DNA of 64,000 bases from Chitinophagaceae bacterium (GCA_016721085.1 JADKJI010000011.1:1-64000); one strand, 5' to 3'. Counted from the stretch's first letter, positions 27,053-36,091 are shown. Numbers and translations are program-made. Notes: generated by a model not told the origin, from the sequence alone.

Positions 27053-27721
27053 ATGAACCTGAAAATATACTTCAAAGACAAGCCGCTGTTCCTCTGTGAG
27101 GAACTGACACCTGAGATTACTGAATACATGCATCACGATGATGCCGTCTTTATTGATGAGTTCTCTCTTCCCGGCATAAAATCGATGCTGCATGAAATGA
27201 AGGAATCGAAGATACATGCAGGAATCTTCCAGCATACCCCAATAGAGGAATTAAAGAAAGCGATCTGGAAAAAATTCAATGTTATTAAAGCAGGTGGAGG
27301 CTTAGTATTTAACGACAAGAATGAGATTCTTCTCATGTACCGCAGAGGAAAATGGGATCTTCCCAAGGGAAAACTAGATAAAGGAGAAACCATAGAAGAA
27401 TGTGCTATCAGGGAAACTATAGAAGAAACCGGACTCAAAGATGTAACCATCATTGCTCCCCTTCCCACAACCTACCATACTTACGAAGAGAATGGAAAAG
27501 CATTCCTCAAAGAATCTTACTGGTATACGATGAAGGCAAAAGGCAAACAAGAATTGGTACCACAGGAAGCCGAACAAATCACTGCCGTTGAATGGGTACC
27601 CGTGAAACAATTGAAAACTTACATTGATAATACGTATCCGTCGGTGTTGGATGTGCTGAGAGCGGGGCTTGATGCAGGATGCTTGATGCTTTTTGCTCTT
27701 TGCCTAAGGCTTAAGGCCTAA
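27053..27721 (+). CDS. Nudix hydrolase
   Basis: A 222-residue hydrolase of nucleoside diphosphates linked to another moiety. The Nudix box GKLDKGETIEECAIRETIEETGL is complete near residues 103-125, preceded by GGGLVFNDKNEILLMYRRGKWDLP. The first 65 residues form an extra N-terminal part (YFKDKPLFLCEELTPE) seen in Bacteroidota homologues. The last residues (about LFALCLRLKA) are encoded by the arm of repeat element D, which also supplies the stop codon, so the native C-terminus was likely a few residues earlier or different. The substrate is not determinable. Confidence 0.9.
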   Translation: MNLKIYFKDKPLFLCEELTPEITEYMHHDDAVFIDEFSLPGIKSMLHEMKESKIHAGIFQHTPIEELKKAIWKKFNVIKAGGGLVFNDKNEILLMYRRGKWDLPKGKLDKGETIEECAIRETIEETGLKDVTIIAPLPTTYHTYEENGKAFLKESYWYTMKAKGKQELVPQEAEQITAVEWVPVKQLKTYIDNTYPSVLDVLRAGLDAGCLMLFALCLRLKA

Positions 27722-27865
27722 AGCCTAGGGCTTAATTTAGATAGCTACCATTAGTTTTTGTGAATTACGAATGTCTAAGTACGAAGCATGAATCCCGTTT
27801 GGATTTCTGTATTAGCCTTAGGCCTTAGGCCTTAAGCTTTAGGCAAAAAAGAATCAAGCTTTTTT
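27667..27865. repeat. Arm-core-arm repeat element, copy D (type I core)
   Basis: Outer arm GCTTGATGCTTTTTGC, inner arm GCCTAAGGCTTAAGGCCTAA, core 27735-27813 (79 nt), inner arm GCCTTAGGCCTTAGGCCTTA, outer arm AAAAAAGAATCAAGC. It lies between convergent genes, and both stop codons (Nudix at 27721, thioesterase at 27854) are inside the element. Confidence 0.9.
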
Positions 27866-28282
27866 ATCAAGAACAGCCACAGTCAACCTACTTATACAAA
27901 TCAACCTCTCTTCCTCATCTGTTATTTTGATATCCCATACATGGGTTGAGTTACCAAGATGAATGGGTGTTGCCGTACCAGTAACAAATCCTTTTCTGGC
28001 ACTTCTTATATGATTGGCATTTATTTCAAGTCCTACACAGATTTGCTTATTGGAATCAATTACTAGATAGGAAGCTACACTTCCTAATGTTTCTGCCAAA
28101 ACGCAGGAGGCTCCTCCGTGTAATAGTCCGAAAGGTTGTATAGTTCTATGATCTACAGGAATCCTTGCTTTCAGAAAATCTGGTCCCAACTCCACCCATT
28201 CCATTCCTATATGTTCTCCAATAGTTCCTTTACCCAGAGGGTACATGTTCTCAAACTTCAAGTCTTTATTAAACCAGATCAT
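27854..28282 (-). CDS. PaaI/hotdog-fold thioesterase
   Basis: A 142-residue hotdog-fold acyl-CoA thioesterase. The signature PFGLLHGGASCVLAETLGS near residues 52-70 contains the catalytic-loop Gly and the acidic helix, followed by VGLEINANHIRSARKGFVTG. It resembles 1,4-dihydroxy-2-naphthoyl-CoA hydrolases and PaaI; the substrate cannot be decided. The start overlaps the end of coaD by 4 bases, indicating co-translation. The last residues DKKA and the stop lie in the outer arm of repeat element D. Confidence 0.88.
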   Translation of the reverse strand: MIWFNKDLKFENMYPLGKGTIGEHIGMEWVELGPDFLKARIPVDHRTIQPFGLLHGGASCVLAETLGSVASYLVIDSNKQICVGLEINANHIRSARKGFVTGTATPIHLGNSTHVWDIKITDEEERLICISRLTVAVLDKKA

Positions 28283-28749
28283 TTTTTAAGGGATTCGTAA
28301 ACTAGGTTGGGTAAGAAAGGGGAGGCATTACCACCATTGCGAATGATATCACGTACAATGGTAGACGCTACTGAAGTATATTTTGGTTCTCCTGTAAGGA
28401 AGACCGTTTCGATATGCTTGTCTAATGTGCGGTTAGCATCGGCGATTGTTTTTTCATATTCAAAATCGCTTACGTACCGTATACCTCTCAATATGAAATG
28501 GGCTCCGATTCTTTTACAATAATCAACTGTAAGACCTTCATAAATGGCTCCGGATACTTTTGGCTCATGCTTATAAATATCTTCTATCCATTCTAATCTT
28601 TGGTCTGGAGAAAACATAGGAGCTTTCGCTGCATTCAATCCAATTCCTACAACTATCTTGTCGAATAGTGGCAGTGCCCTGTCGATGATATCGGTATGTC
28701 CCAGTGTTACCGGATCGAATGTGCCTGGAAATAAGCAAATGCGTTGCAT
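28279..28749 (-). CDS. coaD: Phosphopantetheine adenylyltransferase
   Basis: Penultimate step of coenzyme A synthesis: 4'-phosphopantetheine plus ATP to dephospho-CoA. The nucleotidylyltransferase motif FPGTFDPVTLGHTDII (with the TLGH active site) is at the N-terminus. LRGIRYVSDFEYEKTIADAN and the C-terminal SSTIVRD-like ASTIVRDIIRNGG are also present. 156 residues, standard. It overlaps the thioesterase gene and lies 44 bases downstream of pyrB. The next enzyme of the pathway, coaE, is also in this window (42425-43020), but broken. Confidence 0.95.
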   Translation of the reverse strand: MQRICLFPGTFDPVTLGHTDIIDRALPLFDKIVVGIGLNAAKAPMFSPDQRLEWIEDIYKHEPKVSGAIYEGLTVDYCKRIGAHFILRGIRYVSDFEYEKTIADANRTLDKHIETVFLTGEPKYTSVASTIVRDIIRNGGNASPFLPNLVYESLKK

Positions 28750-28793
28750 AAGTTGAATATTGGTAAGTAATAGAGGCCTAGAGTATTTCGAAA

Positions 28794-29719
28794 CTATTGT
28801 TCCCTTCCTGCCAACAAATACAATGCAGCCATCCTTACGGCAACGCCATTTTCTACCTGTTGTAAAATAATTGACTGTCCACTATCCGCCACATCACTAT
28901 CCAGTTCCACTCCCCTGTTTATCGGTCCGGGGTGCATTATCACAATCTCCTTATGAAGACTATCCAATAACCTGCGGTTGATTCCATAAGCCAGGCTATA
29001 TTCTCTTAGTGAAGAGAACAATACCTGATTTTGCCTTTCCAGTTGAATCCTCAGCACGTTAGCCACATCACACCACTGCAAGGCTTTTCTCAAATCATAC
29101 TCCACTTCAACTCCGAAAGCTTCTTTCATATAGGTGGGGATAAGTGTTGGAGGACCTGCCACCATCACTTCGGCTCCCATTTTTTTCAATAAGTAAATAT
29201 TGCTCATGGCCACCCTGCTATGCATGATATCTCCTATGATGGCCACTTTTAATCCTTCCAGTTGTCCAAGCTTCTCTTTCATAGACAAAGCATCCAGGAG
29301 TCCCTGTGTGGGGTGTTCATTAATGCCATCACCAGCGTTGATGATAGCAGCTGGAATATGCTTTGCCAGGAAATGCGGGGCCCCGGAGGCGCTATGGCGC
29401 ATTACCACCATATCCACCTTCATGGAAAGGATATTATTTACGGTATCAAGCAGGGTTTCCCCCTTTTTTACAGAGGAGGTGCCAGCTGTAAAACTGATGG
29501 TATCGGCGCTCAGTCTCTTTTCGGCCAATTCAAAAGAAATACGGGTACGGGTTGAATTCTCAAAAAGAGATTGACGATAGTTACATCCCGGAGGGGAAGG
29601 AACTTTTTAACCGGACGCTGTAAAACTTCTTTGAATTGAGTAGCCGTATCGAGGATAATCTGAATATCATCGCGTGTGAGATCGCGGATACCTAAGAGAT
29701 GTTTGGTAGAAAGCTTCAT
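28794..29719 (-). pseudogene. pyrB: Aspartate carbamoyltransferase catalytic subunit, single frameshift
   Basis: Condenses carbamoyl phosphate with aspartate. Starts at 29719 (MKLSTKHLLGIRDLTRDDI). An A5 run at 29562-29566 (T5 on the coding strand) is one base short. With one base added the frame reads LFFENSTRTRISFELAEKRL, the essential carbamoyl-phosphate motif STRTR, then continues through MRHSASGAPHFLAK, NAGDGINEHPTQGLLDAL and HPGPINRGVELDSDVAD. The restored length is about 308 residues, standard. Because the enzyme is central and the break is in a homopolymer, a sequencing error is the likely cause. Confidence 0.92.
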
Positions 29720-29784
29720 CTTAGGGGACGAAGATAAATGATTCAACCCTATTGTGCCAAATGATTTTCATTGATTTAGAGCTA

Positions 29785-30453
29785 TTATTTTAAAGAATTA
29801 GCAATTTTAGAGGAAGATTTATCGGTCCAGTGTTTTACAAGTGCCTCATAAACCATTTCTGGCGTTGGTATGGGCTTTACTTTGTTTCGAATAAGCTCCA
29901 GTTCTTTGTAACCCAAAGCTTGTTGACTACCTGAATAAGTGGCTGTATTATTCTCCCATTTATATGATTCAGTGAATATTTCTTCCCAAACTGTTGAAGT
30001 GGCGGGCAATTGGGTGGTTGAAACGGTAAGTCTGATAAACCCGGATACAAATCTTTCTGTTATGGTTAGGTCTGCAGAAACAATAGCATGAACTTTTCGG
30101 ATATCTTCTGCCTCATCACGGTAATTATTTGCAATAACCTCTTGCGAAAAATTCTTCATCAACTGGTTTATTACCGGCTCATCAATATGCAATTCAAGTA
30201 CATTCAGTACAATAGAATAGTTATAGGAATGTCCATCTGAAATATCTTCAGGTAAAAGGAAAGAGACGGGTTTTTTCTTCAGTTGCTTTTTAAGTTCCAG
30301 AATCAATTGCTTTTCCAGCATATGGCCTTTGTTGAAAGCCGAATCCCTGCCATTTAAGCCACGTGCCTGAACTAATACATAAGTACTATCGGAGGCAGTA
30401 ACCACTACAAAAAGCAGGCTGGAAAAACAAAGTGTTAGAAGCAATGCCCGCAT
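29785..30453 (-). CDS. Hypothetical exported protein
   Basis: 222 residues with a signal peptide (LLLTLCFSSLLFVVVTAS) and no recognised domain. The mature part is mixed alpha/beta and Lys/Glu-rich, with a helical stretch GHMLEKQLILELKKQLKKKP and a segment SADLTITERFVSGFIRLTVS. It is encoded between pyrR (31 bases upstream) and pyrB on the same strand, hence probably co-transcribed, yet nothing links it to pyrimidine metabolism. Function unknown. Confidence 0.7.
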   Translation of the reverse strand: MRALLLTLCFSSLLFVVVTASDSTYVLVQARGLNGRDSAFNKGHMLEKQLILELKKQLKKKPVSFLLPEDISDGHSYNYSIVLNVLELHIDEPVINQLMKNFSQEVIANNYRDEAEDIRKVHAIVSADLTITERFVSGFIRLTVSTTQLPATSTVWEEIFTESYKWENNTATYSGSQQALGYKELELIRNKVKPIPTPEMVYEALVKHWTDKSSSKIANSLK

Positions 30454-30483
30454 TTGAATAAGGTTTAAATACAGTGACTAATT

Positions 30484-31011
30484 TTAATTTTCCAATAAAG
30501 CCACTTCTTGTTTACCGTCACGTTCTTTCCAGAAGACTTTTACTTTTTGGGAAATGATGGAATCGATAGCTTTTCCAACGTAATCAGGTTGAATAGGTAG
30601 CTGACGACTGAATCTTCTGTCAATAAGAACGCAAAGTTCCACTTTGGCAGGACGTCCGAAATCGAGCAAAGCATCCAGAGCAGCTCTAATGGTACGACCT
30701 GTGTAAAGTACGTCATCTATCAGTACTACATTCTTATTCTCGATGCTGAAAGGAATATCTGTATGGTTAGCGAGATGTAAAGATTTACGAACATCATCCC
30801 TGTAGAAAGTAATATCCAGTTTACCATAAGGTACATTTCCTCCAGGTAAGAGTTCTTTCACTTCGGCCACCACTTTATCTGAAACGAAAATGCCACGAGG
30901 TTGTAGTCCAATCAATACTGTATCTGCCAAATCCACATGATTTTCGAGGATCTGGTGACTCAACCTTTTGATGGTGATGGCCAATTGTTGTTCGTTCAAT
31001 ACCGTTTTCAA
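30484..31011 (-). CDS. pyrR: PyrR bifunctional pyr regulator / uracil phosphoribosyltransferase
   Basis: Type I phosphoribosyltransferase fold with the PRPP loop VVLIDDVLYTGRTIRAAL near residue 100, and family landmarks LIGLQPRGIFVSD and ITFYRDDV. In Gram-positives PyrR binds pyr mRNA leaders; outside them often only the UPRTase activity is evident, and no anti-terminator leader was found here. No ATG fits. TTG 31011 gives LKTVLNEQQLAITIKRL, the family start; a longer frame from TTG 31035 would overlap the upstream terminator hairpin, so it is less likely. Heads a minus-strand group with pyrB. Confidence 0.9.
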   Translation of the reverse strand: MKTVLNEQQLAITIKRLSHQILENHVDLADTVLIGLQPRGIFVSDKVVAEVKELLPGGNVPYGKLDITFYRDDVRKSLHLANHTDIPFSIENKNVVLIDDVLYTGRTIRAALDALLDFGRPAKVELCVLIDRRFSRQLPIQPDYVGKAIDSIISQKVKVFWKERDGKQEVALLEN

Positions 31012-31031
31012 ATAATACTTTTTATAAAAAT

Positions 31032-31058
31032 ACAAAAGCTCCGGCTATTCACCGGAGC
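31032..31058 (-). terminator. Rho-independent terminator after pruA
   Basis: GCTCCGG and CCGGAGC (31038-31044 / 31052-31058) form a 7-bp GC-rich stem. On the minus strand it is followed by a T-rich stretch. Confidence 0.8.
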
Positions 31059-31064
31059 CTGATA

Positions 31065-32696
31065 TTATGATTCTTGTAAAAATGGATACCCGTAATCTGT
31101 TGGTGGATTGAATGTCTCCTTAATAGTTCTGGCACTCAACCAACGATACAGATTCAGGATTGACCCTGCCTTGTCGTTTGTTCCACTGGCACGAGCCCCA
31201 CCAAAAGGCTGTTGTCCAACAACCGCCCCTGTTGGCTTATCATTGATATAGAAGTTACCTGCTGCATTACGGAGTTTTGCAGTGGCCAATTCAACAGCGG
31301 CTCTGTCTTTAGCGATTACAGCACCTGTAAGAGCATAAGGAGAAGTCTTATCAACTAACTCCAGAGTCTCTTCGTATTTGTTTGCATTGTAAATATAGAT
31401 TGTAAGAACTGGCCCGAAAATCTCTTCACACATAGTGATATAGTTGGGGTCTTTTGCTTCAATCACTGTGGGTTGAATAAAGTAACCCTCTTTCTTATCA
31501 CATTTCCCTCCTACCAGTATCTCTGCTTTCTTATCTTTCTTTGCGTTATCGATGTAAGATTTGATTTTATCAAAGCTCTTTTCATCGATTACCGCATTGA
31601 TGAAGTTGGTGAAATTCTCGACAGTCCCCATTTTGAAACTCTTCACTCCTGCCACCAGTTTCTTTTTCACTTCTTCAGCAATATTGGAAGGAATATATGC
31701 TCTTGACGCGGCTGAGCATTTCTGACCCTGGTATTCAAAAGCCCCTCTTAACAAGGCTGTAGCCACTACATCGGCATCCGCACTCTTATGGGCAATCACA
31801 AAATCCTTGCCACCTGTTTCACCAACTATTCGAGGATAAGAACGGTACATTCCCATATTCTTTCCTATAGTCTCCCACATATTATTAAAAACACCTGTAG
31901 AACCTGTGAAATGCACACCGGCAAATTCACGATGGTTAAAGCAAATACGACCAATAGTTGGTCCATCTACATAAATTAGGTTTATAACACCATCTGGTAA
32001 TCCGGCTTCTTTCATGATACGCATGAACATCTGCGCAGAATATACTTGTGTATTGGCCGGCTTCCATACCACCACATTACCACACATAGCCGCAGATGTT
32101 GGAAGATTTCCACCAATTGCTGTGAAGTTAAAAGGAGTTACAGCTAAAACAAATCCTTCCAGCGGACGGTATTCCATGCGGTTATGCATGCCCGGACTGC
32201 TGATTGGTTGCTGACGATATATTTCGCTAAGGAAATGTACATTGAAACGGAGGAAATCGATGATTTCACAAGCCGCATCAATCTCTGCCTGATATGCATT
32301 TTTACTTTGTGCCAGCATGGTTGTCCCATTCATGTAGGGACGATACTTTGTGGCAATAAGGTCTGCGGCTTTTAAGAAGATATTCGCCCTATTCTCCCAA
32401 CTCATAGCGGCCCAGGCTTCTTTAGCGGCTAAAGCAGCTTCGATGGCCAGGGTAACATGGCGTTCATCCCCTGCATGGAAATGGCCGAGCACATGCTTTA
32501 TTTCATGCGGTGGGTGCATAGCCACTTTCTTATTGGTCCTAACCTCCTTTGCACCAATATACATAGGAACATCAATGGTTTCTTTCTTAAGTTCAGCTAA
32601 TACTGCTTTCAGTCTCTTTTTTTCAGGAGAGCCTGGTGCATAATTAAGTACGGGTTCATTAACTGGTATGGGGTAGTTGAAATAACCGAGGTTCAT
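31065..32696 (-). CDS. pruA: L-glutamate gamma-semialdehyde (1-pyrroline-5-carboxylate) dehydrogenase
   Basis: NAD-dependent oxidation of glutamate semialdehyde to glutamate, the second step of proline catabolism. Aldehyde dehydrogenase landmarks: the cofactor region TPFNFTAIGGNLPTSAAM, FTGSTGVFNNMW, the Glu motif VGETGGKDF, catalytic Cys in YQGQKCSAASR, and EEIFGPVLTIYIY. Start at 32696 (MNLGYFNYPIPVNEPVLNYA); the longer frame to 32771 lacks similarity. About 543 residues, the length of the single-domain P5CDH type. Its own terminator follows, so it is probably monocistronic. No putA-like partner is in the window. Confidence 0.95.
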   Translation of the reverse strand: MNLGYFNYPIPVNEPVLNYAPGSPEKKRLKAVLAELKKETIDVPMYIGAKEVRTNKKVAMHPPHEIKHVLGHFHAGDERHVTLAIEAALAAKEAWAAMSWENRANIFLKAADLIATKYRPYMNGTTMLAQSKNAYQAEIDAACEIIDFLRFNVHFLSEIYRQQPISSPGMHNRMEYRPLEGFVLAVTPFNFTAIGGNLPTSAAMCGNVVVWKPANTQVYSAQMFMRIMKEAGLPDGVINLIYVDGPTIGRICFNHREFAGVHFTGSTGVFNNMWETIGKNMGMYRSYPRIVGETGGKDFVIAHKSADADVVATALLRGAFEYQGQKCSAASRAYIPSNIAEEVKKKLVAGVKSFKMGTVENFTNFINAVIDEKSFDKIKSYIDNAKKDKKAEILVGGKCDKKEGYFIQPTVIEAKDPNYITMCEEIFGPVLTIYIYNANKYEETLELVDKTSPYALTGAVIAKDRAAVELATAKLRNAAGNFYINDKPTGAVVGQQPFGGARASGTNDKAGSILNLYRWLSARTIKETFNPPTDYGYPFLQES

Positions 32697-32800
32697 AAAG
32701 CGCAGGTTTTGAGAAGCAAATGTACGCTTGCCTTTACAATAAAAAAACCATCCTATTATGCTCAACTCCATATTGCAAGCTTGATAGTTACCCCTCCTGA

Positions 32801-32840
32801 AAATAAAAAAGCTGAAAGAAGAATTATCCTCTTTCAGCTT
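32801..32840 (-). terminator. Rho-independent terminator after prfB
   Basis: AAGCTGAAAGA (32809-32819) pairs with TCTTTCAGCTT (32830-32840). The T-run lies on the prfB side for minus-strand transcription. Confidence 0.85.
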
Positions 32841-32891
32841 AATATATCAATGCAAATACAAACAAGAATCCGTTGAATTTATTCAGCCCTA

Positions 32892-33981
32892 TTAGTCGGT
32901 TTCCTTCTCACTCATCAGGTAAGCCTTAATGAATCCATCAAGATCACCATCCATCACTGGTCCAACATTACCTACTTCGTAATTGGTACGATGGTCTTTG
33001 ATCATCTTGTAAGGATGGAAAACATAGGATCTTATCTGGGAACCCCACTCTATCTTTTTCTTCTTACTGTTATTAGCGTCTTTTATTTCATTTCGCTTTT
33101 GCAATTCCATTTCATAGAGACGGCTTTTCAACATCTGCATAGCCAATTCCCTGTTTCCAAGCTGACTTCTGTCTTGCTGACAAACCACCACTATTCCTGT
33201 TGGAATATGCGTCAATTGCACTTTCGTTTCAACCTTGTTTACGTTTTGTCCACCGGCACCACCACTTCTTGATGTTTCCATTTTCACATCAGCCGGATTG
33301 ATTTCGATATTGATAGTATCATCCACCAATGGGTAAACATAAACAGACGCGAAAGAAGTATGACGACGGGCGTTGCTATCGAAAGGTGAAATTCTAACCA
33401 GGCGGTGAACACCACTTTCAGATTTAAGGAATCCGTAAGCGAAGTTGCCTTCAAACTGATAGGTACAGCTTTTGATACCCGCACCATCACCATCCTGCCA
33501 ATCCATTTCTGTTACTTTCCAGCCTTGCTTTTCGCCGTACATGCGATACATACGGGCAAGGATTTCAGCCCAGTCCTGACTTTCAGTACCACCTGCTCCA
33601 CTATTGATCTGTAAAACGGCCGGTAATTCATCTTCGGGCTCATTGAGAGTGCTTTTGAATTCGGCTTCTTCAATCTTATCGATGGCTTTTTGGTAAGCCT
33701 CTTTGGTTTCGTCTTCAGTAGCATCACCGCCTTTCCAGAATTCGAATAATACCGCAAAGTCTTCCACAGCAGTATTCGTTTCCTCATAAAGATTCACCCA
33801 ATACTCATTCAGTTTGGTGCTTTTGAGAATTTCTGTAGCGCGCTTATTATCGTCCCAGAACCCGGGGCTCAAGGTCAATTGCTTGTCTTCAGCTATCTTA
33901 TATAGTCGGTTGTCGACGTCAAAGAAACCTCCTCAGGACCAGAATCCGGTCCCTCATATCCTGTAACTTTTCTAGAGTCAT
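32892..33981 (-). CDS. prfB: Peptide chain release factor 2, with programmed +1 frameshift
   Basis: Terminates translation at UGA and UAA. Starts at ATG 33981 (MTLEKLQDMRDRILVLRRFL) and meets an in-frame TGA at 33921-33919. A +1 shift at CTT-TGA-C continues as DVDNRLYKIAEDKQLTLSPGFWDD to 32892, about 362 residues. The GGQ catalytic motif is in SRSGGAGGQNVNKVETKV. The anticodon-like tripeptide region is consistent with SPF in RISPFDSNARRHTSFA. This shift is the known autoregulatory device of prfB, not an error. It is followed by its own terminator. Confidence 0.96.
33918..33933 (-). promoter_or_regulatory. prfB: Programmed +1 frameshift site of prfB
   Basis: On the minus strand: AGGAGG (33933-33928), TTT, then CTT TGA C. 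The internal Shine-Dalgarno at 3-nt spacing from the slippery CTT and the TGA in the A site are the canonical arrangement. RF2 shortage lets the ribosome slip to GAC. Confidence 0.95.
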
Positions 33982-34005
33982 AGGGCGCGAAGGTAAGGGA
34001 AAGGC

Positions 34006-34202
34006 GTGATGCTTGATGCTTTTTTTGCCTTTTTCGCTTAAGGCTTAAGGCCTAAAGCCTAAGGCTTAATTTAGATATCTGCCATTAGTTTTTGTGAATT
34101 ACGAATGTCTATTCACGAAGCCTGATTTCCGTTTAGATTACTGAGTAAGCCTTAGGCTTTAGGCCTTAAGCTCTAGGCAAAAAAAGTCTTAGGAATCAAG
34201 CT
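34006..34202. repeat. Arm-core-arm repeat element, copy E (type I core)
   Basis: Outer arm GTGATGCTTGATGCTTTTTT, inner arm GGCTTAAGGCCTAAAGCCTA, core 34070-34147, inner arm GCCTTAGGCTTTAGGCCTTA, outer AAAAAAAGTCTTAGGAATCA. It lies between the divergent prfB and DUF2452 genes, so it must lie in or near their promoter regions. Confidence 0.9.
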
Positions 34203-34245
34203 ATTTGTTCAGTAAACAAATCCTCCCGACTTTTGTAATACAGAC

Positions 34246-35040
34246 ATGGTACAGGCATATAATTTTTTAGCGAGCTGGCAGTTGTTTCCGGAGAAATGCA
34301 ACTATGAGTTGGGAGAAAGACCTAAAAGTGGTGGCTATAAGATAGAATCTCTGGAAGAAAGCAGGGTGCTTCGTATTGAACACAACTGGGTTTCTTTAGA
34401 AAGTCAGGCTTTTCATGCCGATTATAAAGTAAAGGCTGTTTCAGAGTTACAGGAATTTGAGGATACTTCGATGGCCGATCAGGTGCAGGTTAATTTCCCT
34501 GATGGTATAACTTTTGAAATTCATTTTTACAGAAGTGGTCAGGTTATTTTGCATGTTGTCCATGAAATTATGCCTAACGGATATCTCAAAGTGACCCAAC
34601 AAGGGTTCAGACCTGATGGAAATGCCTATACCAATACGGAATACTTCCACAAACAGATGAGCGTGCTTCCCTATTCCACTTCTGTTTCTGGTGCAGTAAT
34701 AAGACCTACAGAAGAAGGGGTAATAAAGCATAAGGCACTAACAGCTATGGAAGAGCAGACAAATATGCAGCTCGACCAAATCCGGAAACAAATTGAATTA
34801 TTAGCATTACAGGCACAGGAAATACATAAGAGAAAAGAACTTTCAATGATCATCTATCAGGCAAAACTCAGTTTTTCGCCAGTAATTGGACAACTCTATT
34901 ACCTCTATGAAAGAAAAGACGATACACATCTACTATCATTGGTAAGTCCGAAAGAATGGGGCGGTGGTGCTGGTCCTTTCAAACGTTTTATTGCAGCGGT
35001 GAAGTTGTTAGCGGATCATACGTGGATGGAGGTGTTTTAA
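34246..35040 (+). CDS. Protein with C-terminal DUF2452 domain
   Basis: 264 residues, cytoplasmic. The N-terminal half (about 1-155) is a beta-rich domain of lipocalin-like look (MVQAYNFLASWQLFPEKCNY, VSLESQAFHADYKVKAVSEL). The C-terminal half (about 165-264) matches DUF2452: QIRKQIELLALQAQEIHKRK, FSPVIGQLYYLYERKDD, LVSPKEWGGGAGPFKRF, then DHTWMEV. Function unknown. Repeat elements E and F sit on either side (the F copies begin directly after the stop), leaving only 43 bp between element E and the start codon. Confidence 0.82.
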   Translation: MVQAYNFLASWQLFPEKCNYELGERPKSGGYKIESLEESRVLRIEHNWVSLESQAFHADYKVKAVSELQEFEDTSMADQVQVNFPDGITFEIHFYRSGQVILHVVHEIMPNGYLKVTQQGFRPDGNAYTNTEYFHKQMSVLPYSTSVSGAVIRPTEEGVIKHKALTAMEEQTNMQLDQIRKQIELLALQAQEIHKRKELSMIIYQAKLSFSPVIGQLYYLYERKDDTHLLSLVSPKEWGGGAGPFKRFIAAVKLLADHTWMEVF

Positions 35041-35041
35041 G

Positions 35042-35320
35042 AGCTAGATGCTTTTTTGCCTAAAGCTTAAGGCCTAAAGCCAAGGCTTATGCAGAGGCAG
35101 AAACGAAAATCAGGCTTCGTAGTTAGACTTTCGTAATTCACAAAAACATATGGTAGCCTTCTACTTTAAGCCTAAGGCTTAATGCTAAAAGCCTAAAGCT
35201 TGGTTTTGTATTCCCTACAAAATATAGTCTTCGTATTAGTTCACTCGTAAAGAAAGAAAACATGCGGGACTTTATCTGCATTAAGCCTTAGGCTTTAGGC
35301 CTTAAGCTTTAGGCAATAAA
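35042..35320. repeat. Arm-core-arm repeat element, tandem copies F1 and F2
   Basis: Two cores share a middle arm (TTTAAGCCTAAGGCTTAATG ... AAAGCCTAAAGCTT, about 35165-35201). F1 core 35090-35166 is type I, inverted. F2 core 35202-35281 is type II, as in copy A. Outer arms GCTAGATGCTTTTTTGCC and GCCTTAAGCTTTAGGCAATA. The pair fills the whole gap between DUF2452 and the racemase. Confidence 0.9.
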
Positions 35321-35327
35321 ATGTATT

Positions 35328-36023
35328 TTGAACAATGAAAAAATCGGCCTCATCGGTGGCCTCACCTGGGTTTCCACCATAGAATATTACAGATTATTGA
35401 ATCAGTTAGTGAATGAAAAGCTGGGAGGTTCGGAAGCGGCTGAAGTGATTATTTATTCCGTCAATTTTGGCGAGATCAAGAAATTCACCGAAGCAAATGA
35501 CTGGGCAAACATCAGTAAGATAATTTGTGCTGCAGCGAAAGAACTGGAAAAGGCTGGTGCAGCTTGTGTTTTATTGGGTGCCAATACGATGCATAAAATT
35601 GCACCTGAAGTACAATCAGCTGTATCAATTCCACTTATTCATATTGCAGATGTAACTGCTACAGCTATTCGTAACAAAGAACTTTCAAAAATCGCTCTTC
35701 TTGGAACAAAGTATACGATGCAACTGGACTTCTATAAAAACGCATTGGCAGAGAAAGGAATTGAAACATTGATTCCAGATGAGGATAACATTCAATATAT
35801 CAACACAGCTATTTATACGGAATTAGGAAAAACATTTTTCTTCCCGAAACAAAGAAAAGATTCCTTGAAATTATTAGATTCGTTAGCAAAGCAGGGAGCT
35901 GAAGGGGTTATATTGGGTTGCACTGAAATTCCTTTACTATTGAATCAATCAGATACTTCATTAGCGGTCTTCGATACAACATTGATTCATGCCACTGCAG
36001 CAGTTGAGTTTTCTTTGGCGTAA
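35328..36023 (+). CDS. Aspartate/glutamate racemase family protein
   Basis: 231 residues with the family start IGLIGGLTWVSTIEYYRLLN and the second catalytic segment EGVILGCTEIPLLL (Cys). The first catalytic position lies in VLLGANTMHKIAP, where Thr takes the place of Cys. A Thr/Cys pair is known in the YgeA-type broad-specificity subgroup, so activity is not excluded. It may supply D-amino acids or rework L-aspartate or glutamate. A TTG start at 35328 is the only codon that yields the family N-terminus. It lies 7 bases from the end of repeat element F, so expression signals are probably within or shaped by the repeat. Confidence 0.88.
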   Translation: MNNEKIGLIGGLTWVSTIEYYRLLNQLVNEKLGGSEAAEVIIYSVNFGEIKKFTEANDWANISKIICAAAKELEKAGAACVLLGANTMHKIAPEVQSAVSIPLIHIADVTATAIRNKELSKIALLGTKYTMQLDFYKNALAEKGIETLIPDEDNIQYINTAIYTELGKTFFFPKQRKDSLKLLDSLAKQGAEGVILGCTEIPLLLNQSDTSLAVFDTTLIHATAAVEFSLA

Positions 36024-36091
36024 TAATAAGTTTAGTACCCAATCTAACCATTCACACCACTTAATAATATAAAGTTCATTTTCTTATTTTT

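Noticed and set aside
33878..33921. prfB as a frameshift error like the other broken genes.
   Set aside because: The site matches the canonical programmed +1 signal with internal Shine-Dalgarno, so it is functional.
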